Shown: one piece after another, positions 61,788 to 64,000 of the stretch
Position numbering within the stretch: position 1 is the stretch's first letter
Layout: the number at the start of each line of letters is the position of its first letter
Assembly (NCBI RefSeq): GCF_016862915.1
Contig: NZ_BONW01000017.1
Span: 124,001-188,000, forward strand
Direction of reading: 5' to 3'
Source of the DNA: Plantactinospora endophytica
GTDB lineage: Bacteria > Actinomycetota > Actinomycetes > Mycobacteriales > Micromonosporaceae
DNA length: 64,000 nucleotides
The notes under the pieces: model-generated
The model's input: the letters and a program-made list of their open reading frames with translations, nothing else
Database searches by the model: none
What the model was told of the DNA's origin: nothing
Position numbers and translations under genes: made by a program

Positions 61788-63215
61788 TCAGCTCCCGCAG
61801 GACGGGCGGCCCCGCCCCGTCCCCGCCGACACGTCGAGCACCACCAGCGGATTGCGTACCGGATCCGGCGTGAGCCGTTCCAGCGCGACCTGGTCGGTGA
61901 TCCACGGGTCCGGCGCGTTCACCGAGCCGTTCAGCACCAGCGCCCGCGCGCGGCAGCCGCCGCCGAAGGTGGCGGTCCCGCCCCGGCTGCTGGCCGGCTC
62001 GGTGTGCGGCAGCGCCCGGATCGACCGGAATCCGGTGCTGTGTCGCCAGATGTCGGCCAGCGACCGGTCCCGGACGTTCGCGGCGACGAACCGGGGGCCG
62101 AGGAAGCTGCACGGGTTGACGTCGCCCGCGACCGAGACCGAGCAGACCAGGTTGCCGGCGCCGCAGCCGTAGTTCTGCTGCACCACCGACTGGGTATCCC
62201 GCCGGGTGTGCGGGCCGAACGGGTCGATCTGGCGCAGCTCCATCCGGTCGTCGTCCAGCCGGGCCAGGGTGTTCAGCGCGGTGTTGTACTCGGCGAAGGT
62301 CGGCATCAGCTCCAGGTGCCGCTGTGCCACCCCGACCGGGTAGAGCGGCCGGAACACCGCCGTGTCCGCGCCCACCTCGCGGGCGAGCCGGGCACACGCC
62401 TCGACCTCCGCGACGTTCGAGCGCATGATCGTGAAAGCCAGCGTGAACCGGGCGTACCGGCGGAGCACCGCCAACCGGTCCAGCACCCGGTCGAAGGTGC
62501 CGGCGCCGCGTACCCGGTCGTTGCTCTCGGCCGTGGCGCCCTCCAGGCTGACGTTGAGCCAGACCAGTTCCCGCCGGCCGAACTCCCGGGCGATCTCCTC
62601 GGTGACCAGCAGCCCGTTGGTGGTGACACAGGGGGCGAGACCATGCGCGGTGGCGAGGTCGATGATCTGGAACAGGTCCTTGCGGAGCAGCGGTTCACCG
62701 CCGGTGAGGCCGAGCCGGAAACTGCCGAGGCTCGCCATCTCGGCGAAGAGCCGATCGATCTCGGCCAGGCTCAGCCGCCGCTCCCGACGCGGCAGGTCCC
62801 CCGCGAAGCAGTGCGTACAGCTCAGGTTGCAGGCGGAGACGACCTCCAGGTGTACGGCGAGCGGCCCGGCCAGGTGGTCGGCCGGCGGTTCCGGACCGTC
62901 GAGCACGACACCGGCGAACCGGTGCCCCACCGTGAAGAAGCCCAGCTCGTAGAAGTGCTCGTAGAACCGGAGCAGCCGCTCGCGGTGCCCGTCGTCGGCC
63001 ACCTCCGACAGCACCTCCCCGACCGGCCGGTCGACGAGCCGGCGCAGCAGTGCGGTGGCCTCGGCGTCGAACGGCAGGTACCGCGAGGTGCGGCGGTCGA
63101 AGACCAGGCTGCCGAAGTGCTGCGGAACCAGCACCAGCGGAGGCGGGGGCGGCGACGGGGGCGGCATCGTGGCCGGCGTCGGGGACGGGGACTGGGCCGC
63201 CGCCGCGCCGGTCAC
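61788..63215 (-). CDS. Radical SAM enzyme with N-terminal PqqD/RRE-like domain and partial SPASM/twitch region
   Basis: 475 residues from the GTG at 63213-63215, overlapping the upstream stop (GTGA). After a Pro-rich lead, residues ~31-95 look like a PqqD-type RiPP recognition element (FGSLVFDRRTSRYLPFDAEATALLRRLVDRPVGEV...LLRFYEHFYELGFF). The radical SAM core has CNLSCTHC (C129, C133, C136) and GLTGGEPLLRKDLFQII. The C-terminal region has YGCGAGNLVCSVSVAGDVNPC and a final GGGC, but not the usual CxxCx5C in between, so the auxiliary [4Fe-4S] set is reduced. It reads as a maturase of peptides or proteins, probably recognising a leader through the RRE. Substrate unknown. Confidence 0.85.
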   Translation of the reverse strand: MTGAAAAQSPSPTPATMPPPSPPPPPLVLVPQHFGSLVFDRRTSRYLPFDAEATALLRRLVDRPVGEVLSEVADDGHRERLLRFYEHFYELGFFTVGHRFAGVVLDGPEPPADHLAGPLAVHLEVVSACNLSCTHCFAGDLPRRERRLSLAEIDRLFAEMASLGSFRLGLTGGEPLLRKDLFQIIDLATAHGLAPCVTTNGLLVTEEIAREFGRRELVWLNVSLEGATAESNDRVRGAGTFDRVLDRLAVLRRYARFTLAFTIMRSNVAEVEACARLAREVGADTAVFRPLYPVGVAQRHLELMPTFAEYNTALNTLARLDDDRMELRQIDPFGPHTRRDTQSVVQQNYGCGAGNLVCSVSVAGDVNPCSFLGPRFVAANVRDRSLADIWRHSTGFRSIRALPHTEPASSRGGTATFGGGCRARALVLNGSVNAPDPWITDQVALERLTPDPVRNPLVVLDVSAGTGRGRPSCGS

Positions 63216-63853
63216 CGGGTACCGCCGGGTGGGGTGAGCCGGAAGCCGGCGCGTACCCAGATCCGGTCGGCGGCCACCGGCACGCCCAACCCCACCGCAC
63301 CCAGCTCGCCGAGCCGCCCGACCTGGTAGCCGGCCTGGTCCCAGCCGGTACCCTCGGGCGGCCGGTGCGCGGTCCGGGGCTCCATCGGCGCCCAGTCGCC
63401 GTCGTCGAAACCCGGGCGGGTCCAGCGGTCGTCGGCCGGCTCGACCGGCGACCACCGCCAGCCGCCGTCCACGGTGGACAGGATCGAGATCTCGACCGCC
63501 TGCTCCGGGGTGGAGTCGACGTGCGGGTCGTGGCCCGGGCGGTGCACGGCGGCGAACATCAGCGCGATGAACGCCGGGTCGACGTCCGCGACGGTGAAGG
63601 CGAGGACGTGCTCGCCGTACGGGACGACCGGGCGGGCCGAGGGCGGCTCCACGCCGTCGAGCAGGAACCGGCACTCCCCGGCAGCGTAGAGCTGGACCCG
63701 CAGCGGCACCCCGGCCAGCGGGTCCCGCCAGCGGAGCACCACGCCGCCACAACCGGCCGGCACCTCGCAGTGCCCGTGCTCCTCCAGGATGAACAGCGGC
63801 GACTCCTTGGCGTACCTCGACACCGAGTTGAGTTTCAGTTCCCGGTCCGGCAT
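63212..63853 (-). CDS. Unknown protein heading the radical SAM/FGE-like cassette
   Basis: 213 residues from the ATG at 63851-63853, with GAGAGGTGG upstream; a longer frame exists without a good start. No signal peptide. The first ~40 residues (LKLNSVSRYAKESPLFI then EEHGHCEVPAGCGGVVLRW) hold Cys29 and Cys35 and a Gly-rich turn; a third Cys lies in AAGECRFLLDG. The C-terminal half has WTRPGFDDGDWAPMEPR and IWVRAGFRL, the pattern of jelly-roll domains at the N-termini of glycosidases. It could be the substrate, a scaffold or a carrier of the modification system. I do not recognise a named family. Confidence 0.65.
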   Translation of the reverse strand: MPDRELKLNSVSRYAKESPLFILEEHGHCEVPAGCGGVVLRWRDPLAGVPLRVQLYAAGECRFLLDGVEPPSARPVVPYGEHVLAFTVADVDPAFIALMFAAVHRPGHDPHVDSTPEQAVEISILSTVDGGWRWSPVEPADDRWTRPGFDDGDWAPMEPRTAHRPPEGTGWDQAGYQVGRLGELGAVGLGVPVAADRIWVRAGFRLTPPGGTR

Positions 63854-64000
63854 GCCCACCTCTCGTCCCGCCGCTCCAAGGTCGCCCAACCTACCGCAGC
63901 GACGCCAGCCGGAGACGTACCCTTTCCGGTGCTTTCCGGCCGGAATCCGGCCCGGATTTCCCCTGGTCCGACGGTTATCCACAGGGCGACGCGGTTTTAC
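63854..64000 (-). promoter_or_regulatory. Upstream region of the radical SAM cassette (runs off the window)
   Basis: The 147 bp upstream of the first cassette gene hold no confident gene. An in-frame extension of 43 codons reads MDNRRTRGNPGRIPAGKH and on, basic and unlike a conserved domain. The cassette promoter is expected here, but no clear -35/-10 pair stands out. Confidence 0.3.

Overview
This window is very GC-rich, uses GTG (and probably TTG) starts freely, and carries a set of actinobacterial markers: DUF3151, DUF6458, a SigE-family sigma factor paired with an LCP protein, HspR/HAIR heat-shock control, a tandem dynamin-like GTPase pair and Hen1/Pnkp. It fits a chromosome segment of a filamentous actinomycete, most likely Micromonosporaceae (inference from gene content; no 16S is present). 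It reads mostly as core chromosome. No tRNA, rRNA, CRISPR array, transposase or phage integrase was recognised.

Layout. 0-8.3 kb: end of a MinD/ParA-like ATPase, DUF3151, a LOG-family protein, class II fructose-bisphosphate aldolase, a holin-like membrane protein, a small acidic protein, a glycosyltransferase, and an LCP protein/SigE pair. 8.5-12.8 kb: the bacterial RNA-repair operon hen1-pnkp. 13-21 kb: DedA, a class II aldolase-like protein with an inserted linker, ArsR, pyrE, an SDR, a membrane protein, an unknown protein and clpB with a perfect HAIR operator. 21-25 kb: a lipoprotein, a two-gene KhtTU-like cation/proton antiporter and a conserved unknown protein. 25.3-27.7 kb: three tandem secreted DUF4360 paralogs with hairpins in every intergenic gap, followed by an unexplained array of four 23-24 bp repeats. 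28.3-33.2 kb: dnaK-grpE-dnaJ-hspR with one clear and one degenerate HAIR. 33.3-38.7 kb: two coupled dynamin-like GTPases, a small membrane protein and an unknown protein. 38.8-42.9 kb: Uma2, a secreted M28 peptidase, a Nudix/winged-helix regulator and a Pro-rich protein. 43.4-47.1 kb: a 2-oxoacid dehydrogenase operon (E1 alpha, E1 beta, E2) with a strong terminator. 47.2-60.6 kb: a 45-residue protein, a 999-residue repeat-rich surface protein, a thioredoxin/NHL fusion, a hemolysin-III-family protein, two DUF6458 proteins flanking a SixA-type phosphatase, an acyl-CoA dehydrogenase behind paired operators, a PP2C/SpoIIE phosphatase, an RlpA-like protein and a phosphoribosyltransferase. 60.6-63.9 kb: a tightly coupled three-gene cassette of a beta-sandwich-like protein, a radical SAM enzyme with an N-terminal PqqD/RRE-like domain, and an FGE-like protein lacking the second catalytic Cys.

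Two things stand out. The 60.6-63.9 kb cassette looks like an uncharacterised peptide or protein modification system. Separately, four junctions between convergent genes (0.6, 4.75, 38.7 and 60.6 kb) carry imperfect direct repeats of 32-71 bp that include the stop codon of one or both flanking genes. The repeats are unrelated in sequence between sites, so this looks like recurring local duplication at gene 3' ends rather than a mobile repeat family. Several further convergent or same-strand junctions carry long GC hairpins that are probable terminators.
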